DNA from: Cellvibrio sp. KY-YJ-3
GTDB taxonomy: Bacteria > Pseudomonadota > Gammaproteobacteria > Pseudomonadales > Cellvibrionaceae
Direction of reading: 5' to 3'
NCBI RefSeq assembly: GCF_008806955.1
Contig: NZ_CP031727.1
Location: 2,742,001 to 2,806,000, forward strand
DNA length: 64,000 nt
The stretch's first letter is position 1, and each line of letters opens with the position of its first letter. Shown piece after piece: positions 18,137-27,760 of this stretch. Position numbers and translations under genes: made by a program. Below the pieces are notes generated by a model. That model was not told the origin of the DNA and made no database searches. It was given only the letters and a program-made list of their open reading frames with translations.

Positions 18137-20272
18137 TTAGTGGGTAAAGTTTCGGCTGTAGTGAAATGCTCTTAATGCCGCTGAGCTTATGTGGCCGCCA
18201 TCATCCGCAAAGGTCACCTCAATCTGATTGTTAGCTTTGAGGATTGAATAGGGCACAGGGATTTCAATTACACCAAAAAAGTTTTCCCGCCCTTTGCCTT
18301 GGTGGTATTGATCATAGCCGCGATAATCTTTTGGTACAGTTACTTCGGTGCCATTAATGGTCACTTTAGGCTGCAAGGATTTTCCGTGATCCCTACCTAT
18401 GCCCAAGCGTAACGTAGCCTCTCCAAATGCTGCTGGAGTGATGCCGTTTATCGCAAAGTTAAGGGGACTATTGGTTTTAATTGCCTGCAAATAATTTGTT
18501 GCATATGTTTTCTGTTCAACTTTAGTTTGATCGATTACTACTGCACTTTCATAGTTCATGGTAATGATCATGGTGCCACTACCTCCAATGCTTAACGAAT
18601 CTGGAAACTTGTCGCTAACCGTTTCGCTTAAGACCGGCGCGTTTTGGCTATCCAGATGTAAGTGTTTAATCGTCGCATTGGCAAAGGCAGGATTATTTAA
18701 TGAATAATCATTCAGTGTGAATTCTTGCGCGTTAAATTCCAAATTGTTAATGATGAGATACACCCGCTTATTGTCGGCATAAGCATTGACGACCAGATCG
18801 GGATCGCTAGAGGTAATATCAATACGTGTTCCTTTTACGTCTGACCACAATTGATAAAACTTGATCATGTCAGTGAAAACCCATTCGTCACCAGTTTCGC
18901 CGGGTGCCTCTTTGCGTTGACGCATAAGGCGGTCATTGTAGGGTATGCCATTAACGCGGCCCCACTCGGCTTTTATCGGCAGAAACGGAATCGTTTTAGC
19001 AATATTGTTGGGGCGTTCAAGAAAACTCATCAATAGACCGTTAAATGCAATCAGGCGTAATCCGTCGCGCTGTGGGGTCCAGGGATCAGAAAACATGGAG
19101 TGAATGCTGGCGCCATATTCCGATATCACTAAGGGCTTGATCTTGCCAAATTTAATCGTGTCATATTGCTCGAGCAGATCGAGGGTTGCCTCGACGTTGC
19201 TGCCGCGACGATATTTCTCGCGATTATTGTGCGCCGGAAAGTCATAGAGATGGATTGAGTAAAAGTCCATATTGGCACCGGCCAGATCAATAAAAACTTT
19301 GTCGCGGTTTAGCCATTGTTGAAAGTCATTTTTATCGTAATCGGGAAAGGCCACTGTGTAGCCGCCAATTAAAACATCGCTATTGGTTTTGCGAATTTCT
19401 GCGGCCACCGTATTATGAAATTGAAACACCTTTTCTACTGGCACTGGTGATGCGCTAGCATCCACCAGGTCATAAAGAGGTTCATTCATCACTTCAACAT
19501 AGAGTGGTTTGGGTTGGCCAAATAAATCGCCAGCGCCTTTACTAAAGTATTTTGCCAGATACTGCCCCATGTAGTGGCCAGTGGCAGTTCCAAAAGGTTC
19601 ACTGGGGGTATCGGTCTGTGAGAGTGCCCAGCCTTTGCGGGTCAGTTTGCCATCTGGCCAGAAGGGGTGTTGCTGCGCCCCTATAATCATATCTGTTAGC
19701 CGGTTTTCAAACTGACGAATTTTGGCACTGTTGGCGTTGTTGCTATACACCCAGCGTGCGTCGCCACCTTTGGTTTGGGCGTGACTCTCGCTGACAAAAC
19801 CCGGGCGAGCGGGGTCTTGATTGAGTTCCCCGAGTTGCCAGGTGATGCCGCCGGTATCGCGGCCGAAATACACGTCATAGCCGTCCATGACTTCGGTAAT
19901 CAGGTCAGGTGAGGCGTTGGGGGCTCCCAAACTTTGGGCGTTTGAACCAAACCAGTCGGCTTCGGTGTTGGACGAGTGAATGGTGATGAATTTGCGCCGA
20001 TCAAAACTGTGGATATCGCCAACAATATGTTTGATGTCTCTATTGAAACTGATTTTCGGCCTGCTGTCTGTTGAAGCGACTGAGCTGTTCGGTGTGCTCG
20101 ACAGGCTAGTGCTGCTACTTGCGACTAAACTGCTAACGGAGGTGGACGATTGTGTGGGGCTGACACTGGCTTTGCTTGATGCTGGAGGAGTTGATGTTCC
20201 GCCACCGCCACCGCCACAGCCGCCCAAAATAAGGGTATAGGTTGCGATGCTAATTAGTTGAGTGAGTTTCAT
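18137..20272 (-). CDS. GH86 beta-agarase/porphyranase lipoprotein
   Basis: This 711-residue surface or periplasmic lipoprotein starts at the ATG at 20272, with AGG 7 bases upstream. The signal ends in a lipobox (LILGGC) followed by a glycine run and a Ser/Thr/Ala-rich linker to about residue 70. The GH86 TIM barrel follows, with the acid/base Glu264 in VMNEPLYD and nucleophile Glu385 in ISEYGAS. The C-terminal beta domains end near residue 711. Compared with the other GH86 of this locus it has no CBM6. GH86 enzymes cleave agarose or porphyran endo-wise; which one cannot be told here. It is divergent from the sugar-porter gene, with a TTGTTAACAA site 90 bp upstream. Confidence 0.88.
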   Translation of the reverse strand: MKLTQLISIATYTLILGGCGGGGGGTSTPPASSKASVSPTQSSTSVSSLVASSSTSLSSTPNSSVASTDSRPKISFNRDIKHIVGDIHSFDRRKFITIHSSNTEADWFGSNAQSLGAPNASPDLITEVMDGYDVYFGRDTGGITWQLGELNQDPARPGFVSESHAQTKGGDARWVYSNNANSAKIRQFENRLTDMIIGAQQHPFWPDGKLTRKGWALSQTDTPSEPFGTATGHYMGQYLAKYFSKGAGDLFGQPKPLYVEVMNEPLYDLVDASASPVPVEKVFQFHNTVAAEIRKTNSDVLIGGYTVAFPDYDKNDFQQWLNRDKVFIDLAGANMDFYSIHLYDFPAHNNREKYRRGSNVEATLDLLEQYDTIKFGKIKPLVISEYGASIHSMFSDPWTPQRDGLRLIAFNGLLMSFLERPNNIAKTIPFLPIKAEWGRVNGIPYNDRLMRQRKEAPGETGDEWVFTDMIKFYQLWSDVKGTRIDITSSDPDLVVNAYADNKRVYLIINNLEFNAQEFTLNDYSLNNPAFANATIKHLHLDSQNAPVLSETVSDKFPDSLSIGGSGTMIITMNYESAVVIDQTKVEQKTYATNYLQAIKTNSPLNFAINGITPAAFGEATLRLGIGRDHGKSLQPKVTINGTEVTVPKDYRGYDQYHQGKGRENFFGVIEIPVPYSILKANNQIEVTFADDGGHISSAALRAFHYSRNFTH

Positions 20273-20361
20273 ATCACACCTGCAATGGTTATGTTTATTT
20301 GGCCAAATGATTGGCTGCGATGCGAAGGTTAACAGTAGATTTATAATTTGTATATATTTAA

Positions 20362-20371
20362 TTGTTAACAA
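20362..20371. promoter_or_regulatory. Candidate operator TTGTTAACAA between GH86 and MFS genes
   Basis: A perfect 10-bp palindrome in the divergent intergenic region, identical to the site at 41517-41526. Both are followed by AAAGTGG/AAATGTG on the plus strand. It is the best pair of the recurring operator candidates. Confidence 0.5.
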
Positions 20372-20532
20372 AAGTGGCGCGTGTTACACTTGATTTAGAG
20401 TTTCGATTAAAGTGGTGTGTGTTCTGCAGATCTGCCCCTGATGCACCAGAGTAATTGCAGTAGGTTTGATTTTGTCGGTATTTATGGGCTGGGCGATCAG
20501 TTCAAATAATAACTATTGAGTGGTAATTAGAT

Positions 20533-22110
20533 ATGCAGAGAGCAAATAGAAACGCATTTTTCTTTTCCTTTATTGTGGCTCTAGGTGGATTTGTATTTGG
20601 CCTGGATATAGCACTGATTTCCGGCACCATTAAATACATTATTGCTGAATTTAGTTTAACGGCCTTTCAGGTGGGTGCCATTGTTGGTGGTTCTACGGGG
20701 CTTGGGTCAATTGTTGCGCTTCTTTGTGCGGGTTATTTTTGTGAGCGATTTGGGCGTAAAAATACCCTATTGTTCATTGCTGCATTGTATTTAATCTCTG
20801 CGTTGTGGTCGGCATTTGCTGTTAGTTTTGAGACGCTTTTTGCTGCGCGCTTTTTGGGTGGTTTAGCCTTTGCCTCTCTTACGCTTGCGTCAATGTACAT
20901 TGGTGAGATTGCACCGCCAGACTTGCGCGGTAAGTTGGTGGGCCTGAATCAAATGAATATTGTGTTGGGGATTTTTATTGCGCAGCTATTAAATTTCTAC
21001 ATAGTGACAGTAATTAGCACGCAACCTGCTTGGGCAAATTGGATTGGTTTGACCGAGTTAACCAGTTGGCGTTGGATGTTGGGCTCGGAGATTTTGCCTG
21101 CGTTAATCTGGTTTTTACTGCTCTTTTTCATTCCGGAGAGCCCGCGCTGGCTGGTGATGAATGGTAAAAAGCATAAGGCGGAAGCGGTAATTGCCAAAAT
21201 TGCACCTGCTGAGATTGTTGCCCAGCAGTTCAAACAAATTTGTGACAACTTAAAAGGTGCTGAGCATTCGCTGAGTGTGAGTGAGCAGCTGGGGTTGTTG
21301 TTTAAATCCAGGTTGCGTATCGCGCTATTCATTGGCGCTGGTGCGGCCATGTTGCAATCTTTGTGCGGTATGAATGCTGTTTTAGGTTATATGCCATTTA
21401 TTTTTTCGCAGGTGGGCGGTGGCGATGCAAGCGCCTTTCAGCAAACCGTATGGGTTGGTGCTATAGGGTTGTTCTTTACATTTCTGGCGCTGGTGATGAT
21501 TGATCGCATGGGGCGCCGTCCTATTTTGCTCTGGGGTTCGGTCTGGGCTGCTGTGAGCATGGGAGTGGTGACTTATTGTTTTGCGGGGGCGACTTATATG
21601 TTGAGCGCAGAATCCGTCGCAGCCTTCGCTGATCGGATTGATACGTCACTATTGGCCCCTATGTTTGGGGTTGAGTATGCCAGTGATCTGGAATTTAAAG
21701 GGGCATTGGTGACTCATTTAGGATCGGCAGCGCTGGGTTCACTTCAGGTTGATTTGCTGAATACGGCTGCGCATATGCAGGGTGTGCTGGTGTTTATTGG
21801 ATTAATTAGTTTTGTGGCGGCATTTAACTTTTCCTTAGGCCCAGTCATGTGGATTTTGTTTTCCGAAATATTTCCTACGCGCATCAGGGGTGTTGCCATT
21901 CCTGCTTGTGCGCTGGTCTGTACACTCTTTGGTGGCGTATTGGTGCCTACATTGTTCCCGTGGCAGATAGAGGTTCAGGGTGTTGCGGTCACATTTTTGA
22001 TCTATACCTGCTTTTGCGTGTTGGGTGCTATTTTTGTTCTAAAAATGGTGCCGGAAACCAAAGGGAAAAGTTTGGAGGAAATCGAGAGTCAACTTGTCGC
22101 CGTCAAATAA
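20533..22110 (+). CDS. Sugar porter family MFS transporter (galactose or related hexose)
   Basis: A 525-residue, 12-helix inner-membrane carrier. Sugar-porter signatures are visible: FGLDIALISGTI in TM1, GRKNTLL and ERFGRK in the 2-3 loop, PESPRWLV after TM6, DRMGRRPIL in the 8-9 loop, and PETKGKSLEEIE at the C-terminus. The 9-10 region has an unusually long loop (about residues 355-410). It probably imports a monosaccharide such as D-galactose or AHG by proton symport. It precedes the AHG catabolic genes by 240 bp and is separated from them by a hairpin. Confidence 0.88.
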   Translation: MQRANRNAFFFSFIVALGGFVFGLDIALISGTIKYIIAEFSLTAFQVGAIVGGSTGLGSIVALLCAGYFCERFGRKNTLLFIAALYLISALWSAFAVSFETLFAARFLGGLAFASLTLASMYIGEIAPPDLRGKLVGLNQMNIVLGIFIAQLLNFYIVTVISTQPAWANWIGLTELTSWRWMLGSEILPALIWFLLLFFIPESPRWLVMNGKKHKAEAVIAKIAPAEIVAQQFKQICDNLKGAEHSLSVSEQLGLLFKSRLRIALFIGAGAAMLQSLCGMNAVLGYMPFIFSQVGGGDASAFQQTVWVGAIGLFFTFLALVMIDRMGRRPILLWGSVWAAVSMGVVTYCFAGATYMLSAESVAAFADRIDTSLLAPMFGVEYASDLEFKGALVTHLGSAALGSLQVDLLNTAAHMQGVLVFIGLISFVAAFNFSLGPVMWILFSEIFPTRIRGVAIPACALVCTLFGGVLVPTLFPWQIEVQGVAVTFLIYTCFCVLGAIFVLKMVPETKGKSLEEIESQLVAVK

Positions 22111-22167
22111 AACCCTGGTTATTGATCGCCGCTGTTTTTATCTCTTCTGTTTAGTCTCTTATCGCTC

Positions 22168-22200
22168 GCCAGATGTAGGCAAAAAGTGCCGCCATCTGGC
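22168..22200 (+). terminator. Nested hairpin between the sugar porter and AHG operon
   Basis: Outer arms GCCAGATG / CATCTGGC and inner GGC / GCC make a compact stem-loop 58 bp after the porter stop. The T tract is weak, so it may be a Rho-independent terminator, an RNA-stabilising hairpin, or an attenuator before the AHG genes. Confidence 0.45.
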
Positions 22201-22352
22201 CGTATTGGTAAGTATTACCTCGCGCTTTAGTGCTTTTCTATCGTTATTGCATTTCCGTATCCCACTTTTGAAATTATCAGACTTTTCTCCTTTACAAGTG
22301 TTTATCCTGAGTGTAGATTGTTAGCAATAAACAAATGCATCAGGATAGGTCT

Positions 22353-23492
22353 ATGCTAAATACAATTTCTTGCGTGAGTCACAACGAACTCTCTGCAACA
22401 CATATCAAAGCCGTCAAAGTTGAATACTACCAAGTGCCACTGGCCGAGGTGTTATCCGATGCAAAACACGGCGATCACACCTGCTTTGAATTGCTGGTGT
22501 GCCGCATCTATTGTCAGGATGGCACCGAAGGTGTTGGTTACACTTATACCGGCGGCAAGGGCGGACGCGCCATTTACTCACTTTTGGATGACGAACTAAA
22601 GCCAATGCTGATTGGTCGTGATGCATCGGATATTCATGCAATTTGGGAGGATTTGGGTTGGCACCTGCACTATGTGGGTCGCGGCGGTTTGGTTAGTTTT
22701 GCAATTTCTGCGGTCGATATCGCCCTGTGGGATATTCGCTGTAAGCGCTTGAATTTGCCTTTGTGGAAATTGGCTGGCGCCGCCAGTAATAAAACCCGCT
22801 GCTATGCGGGTGGAATTGATTTGAATTTCAGCGAACAAAAACTATTGAAGAATATCGATAGTTATTTGGATCGCGGTTTTAACGCGGTAAAGATCAAAGT
22901 CGGTAAAGACAATTACAAAGAAGATGTTGCGCGCGTTGCTGCGGTTCGTGAACTAATTGGTAAGCAGACCACCTTTATGGTCGATGCCAATTATTCAATG
23001 ACCGTTGAAAAAGCTATTCGTTTTGGCCGGGCGATAGAGCAGTACGATATCACCTGGTTTGAAGAGCCAACCATTCCCGATGACTATGAAGGTTATGGCC
23101 GGATTGCAGACAGCATTAACATCGCTTTGGCGATGGGTGAAAATCTGCACACCATCCATGAGTTTACCTATGCCATCAGACAAGCCAAATTAGGTTTCTT
23201 GCAGCCAGATGCATCCAATATCGGTGGCATCACCGGCTGGTTAAAAGTCGCTGAGCTTGCTTACGCGCACAACTTGCCTGTTTGCAGTCACGGCATGCAT
23301 GAGTTGCATGTATCGCTGATGTCTTCCCAGCCGCACGCGGGTTATCTAGAAGTTCACTCCTTTCCTATTGATGTTTACACCACGCGTCCAATTGTGATCG
23401 CCGATGGCCTTGCAATCGCTTCCGATGAGCCGGGAACCGGTGTGACATTTGATGAAAAATTATTACGTCCACATTTAATCAAACAATCCTGA
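22353..23492 (+). CDS. Enolase-superfamily enzyme, probable 3,6-anhydro-L-galactonate cycloisomerase
   Basis: A 379-residue protein of the mandelate racemase/muconate-lactonizing group. The start at 22353 has AGGA at 7 bases; an ATG 18 bases upstream has none. Motifs: catalytic lysines in VKIKVGK, metal ligands in VDANYS, WFEEP and AMGEN, and a C-terminal [10 protein letters not shown] where a histidine can act as acid/base. Its gene is first in an operon with a zinc dehydrogenase, a KduD-like SDR and an aldehyde dehydrogenase. From that order it should convert 3,6-anhydro-L-galactonate to 2-keto-3-deoxy-L-galactonate (EC 5.5.1.25). The superfamily is certain and the reaction is strongly suggested by context. 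Confidence 0.82.
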   Translation: MLNTISCVSHNELSATHIKAVKVEYYQVPLAEVLSDAKHGDHTCFELLVCRIYCQDGTEGVGYTYTGGKGGRAIYSLLDDELKPMLIGRDASDIHAIWEDLGWHLHYVGRGGLVSFAISAVDIALWDIRCKRLNLPLWKLAGAASNKTRCYAGGIDLNFSEQKLLKNIDSYLDRGFNAVKIKVGKDNYKEDVARVAAVRELIGKQTTFMVDANYSMTVEKAIRFGRAIEQYDITWFEEPTIPDDYEGYGRIADSINIALAMGENLHTIHEFTYAIRQAKLGFLQPDASNIGGITGWLKVAELAYAHNLPVCSHGMHELHVSLMSSQPHAGYLEVHSFPIDVYTTRPIVIADGLAIASDEPGTGVTFDEKLLRPHLIKQS

Positions 23493-23505
23493 GGGGATCG
23501 AAATT

Positions 23506-24525
23506 ATGTTAGCTGCTCAATATGTTGGTAATAAAGGCTTTCAGGTTGTTGAAGGTCAAATGGTTGCTCCTGCTGCGGATGAAGTGCGTTTGCAAGTAGG
23601 GTTTGTAGGTATCTGTGGAACGGATATGCACATTTATCACGGTGTTATGGATCAGCGCGTTGCACCGCCGCAAATTATCGGCCATGAAATGTCGGGCACC
23701 ATTGTTGAGATGGGAGCCAATGTAAAAGGTTTTGCCATTGGTGATCGCGTTGTTGTGCGCCCGCTCGATTATTGTGGCGAGTGTCCTGCGTGTGCTGCAG
23801 GCCACAGCCATGTGTGCCACAAATTAAAATTTATGGGTATCGATAGCCCGGGCGCTTTCCAAAATTCATGGACTGTAAAGGCGCGCACTTTGCACAAACT
23901 GCCTGAGAATATTGACTTAAAACAAGGTGCGCTTATTGAGCCACTGTCGGTAGCGGTGCACGATATTTCCCGTGCGCGTTTAACGGCTGGTGAAAAAGCG
24001 GTTGTGATTGGTGGCGGCCCCATTGGTCAGTTGGTTGCATTGGTAGCAAAAAGTGTTGGCGCTGAGGTCATGATTTCGGAAGTGAATCAGGTGCGCAATG
24101 AATTTGCCCAGAAAAATGGTATTAAAACCGTTAATCCGCTTGAGCAAGATTTAGATGCAGCTGTCAAAGAGTGGACCAACGGCAAGGGCGCAGATGTTGT
24201 GTTTGAAGTGTCTGGTGTGAAAGCGGCGATTGAAGCTATGACCAAGATTGCCTCGGTGCGCGGTCGTATTTGTATGGTGGCGATTCACTCACAAAAGCCT
24301 GAAGTGGATTTGTTCCAATTCTTCTGGAAAGAACTGGAGTTAGTGGGCGCGCGCGTTTACGAAGCGGCTGACTTTGATATGGCCATTGAATTGGTTGCAT
24401 CCGGTAAAGTCAAACTGGAGCCATTCATTAGTTCGGTATCTAGCTTGAACAACATTGGCAGCGCTTTTGCGAGCATGGATAACAATCCTGCTGGTATGAA
24501 AGCCCTTGTGTCTTGCGCGGAGTAA
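23506..24525 (+). CDS. Zinc-dependent dehydrogenase, probable 2-keto-3-deoxy-L-galactonate 5-dehydrogenase
   Basis: A 339-residue medium-chain dehydrogenase. Catalytic-zinc motif GICGTDMH with GHEMSGTI, structural-zinc cysteines in DYCGECPACAAGHSHVC, and the nucleotide-binding motif AVVIGGGPIGQLVALV (about residue 165) are all present. It lies 13 bp after the cycloisomerase gene. In the AHG pathway of agarolytic bacteria, 2-keto-3-deoxy-L-galactonate is oxidised at C5 (EC 1.1.1.389) and the product is then reduced to KDG by a KduD-type enzyme; the next gene supplies the latter. The specific substrate is inferred from operon content. Confidence 0.78.
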   Translation: MLAAQYVGNKGFQVVEGQMVAPAADEVRLQVGFVGICGTDMHIYHGVMDQRVAPPQIIGHEMSGTIVEMGANVKGFAIGDRVVVRPLDYCGECPACAAGHSHVCHKLKFMGIDSPGAFQNSWTVKARTLHKLPENIDLKQGALIEPLSVAVHDISRARLTAGEKAVVIGGGPIGQLVALVAKSVGAEVMISEVNQVRNEFAQKNGIKTVNPLEQDLDAAVKEWTNGKGADVVFEVSGVKAAIEAMTKIASVRGRICMVAIHSQKPEVDLFQFFWKELELVGARVYEAADFDMAIELVASGKVKLEPFISSVSSLNNIGSAFASMDNNPAGMKALVSCAE

Positions 24526-24533
24526 TCACGATT

Positions 24534-25298
24534 ATGTTGGAACAATTTAGCTTAAACGGTAAAGTCGCTTTGGTCACTGGCTGCAAGCGCGGCATCGGTA
24601 AAGCAATGGCGGTGGCCTTGGCAGAAGCGGGTGCAGATATTATTGGTGTATCTGCATCACTGGAGTTGCAAGGCTCAGAGATTGAAAAAGCGGTAACGGC
24701 TACCGGAAAAAAATTCAGTGCTTATCAATGTGATTTTGGTAATCGCGACAGTCTTTATGCCTTTATTGAAAAAGTAAAAGCAGAGCATCCGGTAATTGAT
24801 ATTCTGGTCAATAATGCCGGTACAATTTTGCGCGCCCCTGCGGCCGAGCATAGCGATGAGTATTGGGATCAGGTGATCAATGTAAATCTGAACTCGCAAT
24901 TTATTTTGAGCCGTGAAATTGGTAAAACCATGCTTGCGCGCAAAAGCGGAAAAATTATTTTCACTGCTTCATTGTTAACCTATCAGGGTGGTGTGACTGT
25001 GCCTGGCTATGCGGCAAGTAAAGGTGCTTTAGGCCAGTTGGTGATGGCGCTGTCAAATGAGTGGGCATCACAGGGTATTAATGTGAATGCAATTGCGCCT
25101 GGTTATATCTCTACCGATAATACAGAAGCTTTGCGTAATGACAAAGATCGTTCTGCGTCTATTCTTAGTCGTATTCCGCAGGGCCGCTGGGGCACACCGG
25201 AAGATTTTAAAGGGCCGGTTGTCTTTTTGGCATCAAGCGCCTCTAACTATATGAATGGCAGCACCGTGTTGGTTGACGGTGGCTGGATGGGGAGATAA
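24534..25298 (+). CDS. kduD: KduD-like short-chain dehydrogenase (2-keto-3-deoxygluconate 5-dehydrogenase type)
   Basis: A 254-residue classical SDR beginning [16 protein letters not shown]. The ATG at 24534 is preceded by GGAG 11 bases upstream. Visible are the Rossmann motif [17 protein letters not shown] (residues ~90), catalytic serine in FTASLL, and YAASKGA with Tyr and Lys (about 155-160). KduD enzymes interconvert 2,5-diketo-3-deoxygluconate and KDG (EC 1.1.1.127). Here the reductive direction would finish the epimerisation of 2-keto-3-deoxy-L-galactonate to KDG started by the preceding zinc dehydrogenase. It lies between that gene and the AHG dehydrogenase. Confidence 0.82.
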   Translation: MLEQFSLNGKVALVTGCKRGIGKAMAVALAEAGADIIGVSASLELQGSEIEKAVTATGKKFSAYQCDFGNRDSLYAFIEKVKAEHPVIDILVNNAGTILRAPAAEHSDEYWDQVINVNLNSQFILSREIGKTMLARKSGKIIFTASLLTYQGGVTVPGYAASKGALGQLVMALSNEWASQGINVNAIAPGYISTDNTEALRNDKDRSASILSRIPQGRWGTPEDFKGPVVFLASSASNYMNGSTVLVDGGWMGR

Positions 25299-25303
25299 GC
25301 ACC

Positions 25304-26746
25304 ATGAAAAATGATCTCAACTTTATTAATGGCCAATATGTGCCATCAAAAGCGGCTGGGCATATTGTTGTTTACAGCCCAAGCACGGGTGCTGAAATTG
25401 GCCGCATCCCCGAAGGTTGCAAAGAGGATGCACAAGATGCATTAGAGGCTGCGCAGGCAGCACAAAAGCCTTGGGCTGCCCTTACCGCGCGTGCGCGTGC
25501 AACATTGCTGCGTAAATTTGCGCAGGCTATTCGCAATGAAACTGAATTGCTGGCTACTATGTTGGTGCAAGAGCAGGGCAAGTTGCTCGATGTGGCGCGC
25601 GGTGAAGTAACTGCAACGGCCACGTTTATCGAATACGCCTGCGACAATGCACTCACGATAGAAGGCGATATTTTGCCCTCCGATAAACCCAATGAAAAAA
25701 TCTACATCCACAAAGTGCCGCGCGGTGTTGTGGTGGCGATTACTGCCTGGAATTTTCCACTGGCATTGGCAGGCCGAAAAATTGGCCCTGCGTTAATAAC
25801 AGGCAACACCATTGTTATTAAGCCGACTCAGGAAACTCCGTTAACTACTATGGAGTTGGGTCGTATTGCCAATGATGTTGGCATTCCTGCGGGGGTGTTA
25901 AATATCGTCAATGGTTCTGGTTCGGTGGTGGGGCAGCATTTGTGTGAAAGCCCGATCACTCGTTTAATTACCATGACCGGTAGTACGCGAGCTGGGCAAA
26001 TTATTTATAAAGCCAGTGCGCAGCATTTAACCCCTGTGATGTTGGAGTTGGGCGGAAAAGCACCGTTTATTGTGATGGAAGATGCCGATTTGGAGTTGGC
26101 TGCCGAAGAGGCGCTCTGGGCCCGTTTTGCCAACTGCGGACAAGTGTGCACCTGTGCTGAGCGCTTGTATGTACATGAGAATGTGTACGATGATTTCGTT
26201 GCCAAGTTTGTGCCCAAGGTGAAGGCCTTGAAGGTGGGCGACCCAATGAATCCTGCGACGCAAATGGGCCCCAAGGTTAATCGCCGTGAAATCGAGCAAA
26301 TCGATGGGTTGGTAAAACAGGGTTTGGCGCAAGGGGCTGAATTAGCCTGTGGCGGTAAACCTGCGATAGTGCCTGGTTTTGAACAGGGTAATTGGTATGA
26401 GCCAACAGTCTTGGTGAATGTGAAACAAGATAATATTTTGGTTCATGAAGAAACCTTTGGTCCTATTTTACCGATAGTGAAAATTAGCAGTATTGATGAG
26501 GCCATCGCTTACACTAATGACAGTGAGTACGGTCTTTCGGCCTATTTATTTACCCAGAGCTTGAACTACATCCATCGTTCTATCGCGGAAATGGAAGTAG
26601 GGGAGGTCTATGTCAATCGCGGTATTGGCGAGCAGCATCAAGGCTTCCATAATGGCTGGAAAATGAGCGGCGCTGGCGGTGAAGATGGCAAGTACGGTTT
26701 GGAACAATATTTGGAAAAGAAAACTGTTTATTTAAGTGAGAAATAA
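25304..26746 (+). CDS. Aldehyde dehydrogenase, probable 3,6-anhydro-L-galactose dehydrogenase
   Basis: A 480-residue NAD(P)-dependent aldehyde dehydrogenase. Seen are [11 protein letters not shown] (about 148-158), the nucleotide-binding [10 protein letters not shown], catalytic glutamate in LELGGKAPF, and catalytic cysteine in [16 protein letters not shown]. It closely resembles the lactaldehyde/glycolaldehyde dehydrogenase (AldA) branch, to which known AHG dehydrogenases (EC 1.2.1.92) belong. It is last in the operon, 5 bp after the SDR, and would supply 3,6-anhydro-L-galactonate to the cycloisomerase encoded first. Alternative: lactaldehyde dehydrogenase, made less likely by the operon. 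Confidence 0.82.
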   Translation: MKNDLNFINGQYVPSKAAGHIVVYSPSTGAEIGRIPEGCKEDAQDALEAAQAAQKPWAALTARARATLLRKFAQAIRNETELLATMLVQEQGKLLDVARGEVTATATFIEYACDNALTIEGDILPSDKPNEKIYIHKVPRGVVVAITAWNFPLALAGRKIGPALITGNTIVIKPTQETPLTTMELGRIANDVGIPAGVLNIVNGSGSVVGQHLCESPITRLITMTGSTRAGQIIYKASAQHLTPVMLELGGKAPFIVMEDADLELAAEEALWARFANCGQVCTCAERLYVHENVYDDFVAKFVPKVKALKVGDPMNPATQMGPKVNRREIEQIDGLVKQGLAQGAELACGGKPAIVPGFEQGNWYEPTVLVNVKQDNILVHEETFGPILPIVKISSIDEAIAYTNDSEYGLSAYLFTQSLNYIHRSIAEMEVGEVYVNRGIGEQHQGFHNGWKMSGAGGEDGKYGLEQYLEKKTVYLSEK

Positions 26747-26779
26747 GTCGTTAATCTGCCGTTTTATAATGGCCGGGCT

Positions 26780-26828
26780 CAATGGGTAGGTGTGCTTTTT
26801 GGAAGCAAATAGTCACATCTACCCATTG
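26780..26828 (+). terminator. 15-bp inverted repeat after the AHG operon
   Basis: Arms 26780-26794 and 26814-26828 (CAATGGGTAGGTGTG and a matching arm with one G-U pair) enclose a 19-base loop. There is no long T run, so termination is possible but unproved. The loop holds GCAAATAG, a motif repeated just downstream. Confidence 0.45.
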
Positions 26829-26829
26829 T

Positions 26830-26896
26830 TATTTGCAGAGATTATTGTCTAATGTCTGCAAATAGCTTAGCCTTATATCACTATCCAATAAGGCTA
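26830..26896. promoter_or_regulatory. Two adjacent perfect inverted repeats upstream of gntR, candidate autoregulatory operators
   Basis: TATTTGCAGA (26830-26839) pairs with TCTGCAAATA (26855-26864), and TAGCCTTAT (26868-26876) pairs with ATAAGGCTA (26888-26896). Further CTATTTGC/GCAAATAG half-sites occur at 26804 and 26894. All lie within 120 bp of the regulator start at 26919. Confidence 0.5.
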
Positions 26897-26918
26897 TTTG
26901 CGAAAGGTCATCCAGATC

Positions 26919-27527
26919 ATGAAAGAAACAAAAAAAATCATTCCGGTTCGGGATCAAATTGCTGATCAAATCAGATCGGACATTATTGCGGGGGATATGC
27001 CACCCAACGCCAAATTAAATGAAGTGGCTTTGGCTGAGCGCTTTGGTGTTTCACGCGGCCCAGTTCGCGATGTATTGCTGCAACTCACCAAAGAAGGATT
27101 GCTGGTCGCCAAAAATAATTGCGGTGTTTCAGTGAATAGCGTGCTCTCACCAGAACTACAGGAGCTGATGATCGATATCCGAACCAAAATTGAGCTTCAC
27201 GCGTTAAAAAGTTTGAAGGGCAAGTTGCAGGAAGCAGATTTTGCTGAAATTGATGCAATTCTGGATCGCCTACAAGATGCTTTTGATAACGAAGATTATA
27301 CAGAAGTGACAAAGGCTGACATGGACTTCCATCGCTATCTGGTTATGAAAGCAGGTGGGGAAGAGCTGGTTAACTTATGGCAGCCTATTATTTTGCGTAT
27401 GCGCATGAACTACAAACGAATCACCAAGCCAGTGGATTGCGTTAATGAGCATAGGGCGATTAGTGATGCATTGCGCAAAGACAATATCCGCGAAGCAACT
27501 GCTGCGCTCAAAGCGAATATTCGCTAA
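26919..27527 (+). CDS. GntR-family (FadR-type) transcriptional regulator, AHG branch
   Basis: A 202-residue regulator. The ATG at 26919 is chosen over an upstream TTG. The winged helix-turn-helix spans about residues 8-70 (VRDQIADQIRSDIIAGDMPP, LAERFGVSRGPVRDVLLQL). An all-helical FCD-type ligand domain follows, with metal-binding-type residues in DMDFHRYLV and the final NEHRAISDALR. The C-terminus is short: the last helix ends at KANIR. It follows the AHG catabolic operon directly and has its own intergenic inverted repeats, so it probably senses an acid-sugar intermediate and represses that operon and itself. Confidence 0.85.
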   Translation: MKETKKIIPVRDQIADQIRSDIIAGDMPPNAKLNEVALAERFGVSRGPVRDVLLQLTKEGLLVAKNNCGVSVNSVLSPELQELMIDIRTKIELHALKSLKGKLQEADFAEIDAILDRLQDAFDNEDYTEVTKADMDFHRYLVMKAGGEELVNLWQPIILRMRMNYKRITKPVDCVNEHRAISDALRKDNIREATAALKANIR

Positions 27528-27566
27528 GGTAAAATACTGTTATTTAGCTAATTAAGTTACCAACTA

Positions 27567-27627
27567 CCTGAGCTTAAATTGCGACCAACCTAGTACCGCG
27601 GGTGGCAATTTAAGTTCAGGTTTTTTA
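27567..27627 (+). terminator. Strong Rho-independent terminator after gntR
   Basis: A 16-bp stem (27567-27582 with 27605-27620, one G-U pair) is followed by six T. It ends the AHG regulator transcript 40 bp past its stop. Confidence 0.9.
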
Positions 27628-27670
27628 TTGTGTAAGCGTTTGTTTAAATATTGCCGATGTTTACAGTTCA

Positions 27671-27735
27671 TAAAAAACGCCAGACCGACAACTTGCTCAA
27701 GTTCAATGATTGAGTCAGTCGTAGGTCTGACGCTT
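27671..27735 (-). terminator. Long terminator hairpin after GH50
   Basis: On the minus strand, GCGTCAGACC (27724-27733) pairs with GGTCTGGCGT (27677-27686), with further inner pairing GAC/GTC and CTCAA/TTGAG, and a T6 run follows. It is placed 28 bp beyond the GH50 stop, facing the previous terminator between convergent genes. Confidence 0.85.
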
Positions 27736-27760
27736 TTATTGCCGCAATGATTTTCGGTAA

